From contig DYHL01000140.1 in NCBI GenBank assembly GCA_020724185.1, positions 1-6,501 on the forward strand: a DNA stretch of 6,501 bases, given 5' to 3'. Positions 6,500 to 6,501 of the stretch are shown here, one piece after another. Every line of letters begins with the position of its first letter. The first letter of the stretch is position 1. The DNA is from Candidatus Nitrosymbiomonas sp. Lineage in GTDB: Bacteria > Sysuimicrobiota > Sysuimicrobiia > Sysuimicrobiales > Humicultoraceae. Below the pieces are notes generated by a model. The model saw only the letters and a list, made by a program, of their open reading frames with translations, had not been told where the DNA came from and searched no databases. The position numbers and the translations under genes were made by a program.

Positions 6500-6501
6500 C
6501 C

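Noticed and set aside
5697..6501. PurBox-like operator for PurR within the window
   Set aside because: Scattered CCGAA words occur in coding sequence, but no paired, AT-flanked PurBox is seen. A real operator would lie upstream of 6501.

Overview
The window is a densely coded, GC-rich stretch (about two thirds G+C by eye, not counted) in which every gene I can support lies on the minus strand, so transcription runs from high to low coordinates. In that direction the order is: purR-type pur operon repressor, a SMI1/KNR4 (SUKH)-domain protein, a TolC-family outer-membrane channel, a HlyD-type membrane-fusion protein, ABC ATPase 1, ABC ATPase 2, and an ABC-2 permease cut by the window's left edge. 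All junctions are short overlaps (4, 8 or about 19 bases) or gaps of 1 to 31 bases. No internal terminator or promoter is evident, so this looks like one transcription unit, or the downstream part of one.

The last five genes form a complete tripartite exporter of the YbhGFSR / YhiI-RbbA-YhhJ type. The ATPases and ABC-2 permease sit in the inner membrane, the membrane-fusion protein spans the periplasm, and the channel is encoded in the same operon rather than borrowed from elsewhere. The two ATPases look like separate-gene versions of the two halves of E. coli YbhF. ATPase 1 has the GPDGAGKTT Walker A and lacks the H-loop histidine; ATPase 2 has GPNGAGKTT and keeps it. The transported substrate cannot be read from the sequence. 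A second permease gene (YbhR-like) may follow beyond the left edge.

Upstream, PurR (winged helix plus phosphoribosyltransferase-like domain) closely resembles the Bacillus subtilis purine repressor. The SUKH-domain gene overlaps the end of purR and is joined to the channel gene through an ATGA overlap with a good ribosome binding site. It is therefore probably made together with the exporter.

A Bacillus-type PurR together with an outer-membrane TolC channel suggests a high-GC diderm bacterium of a Terrabacteria-like lineage (for example Armatimonadota, Sysuimicrobiota/CSP1-3 or a diderm Firmicutes-related group). This is inference, not a firm assignment. No RNA genes, CRISPR arrays, insertion sequences or attachment sites were seen. 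No gap between genes exceeds 31 bases.
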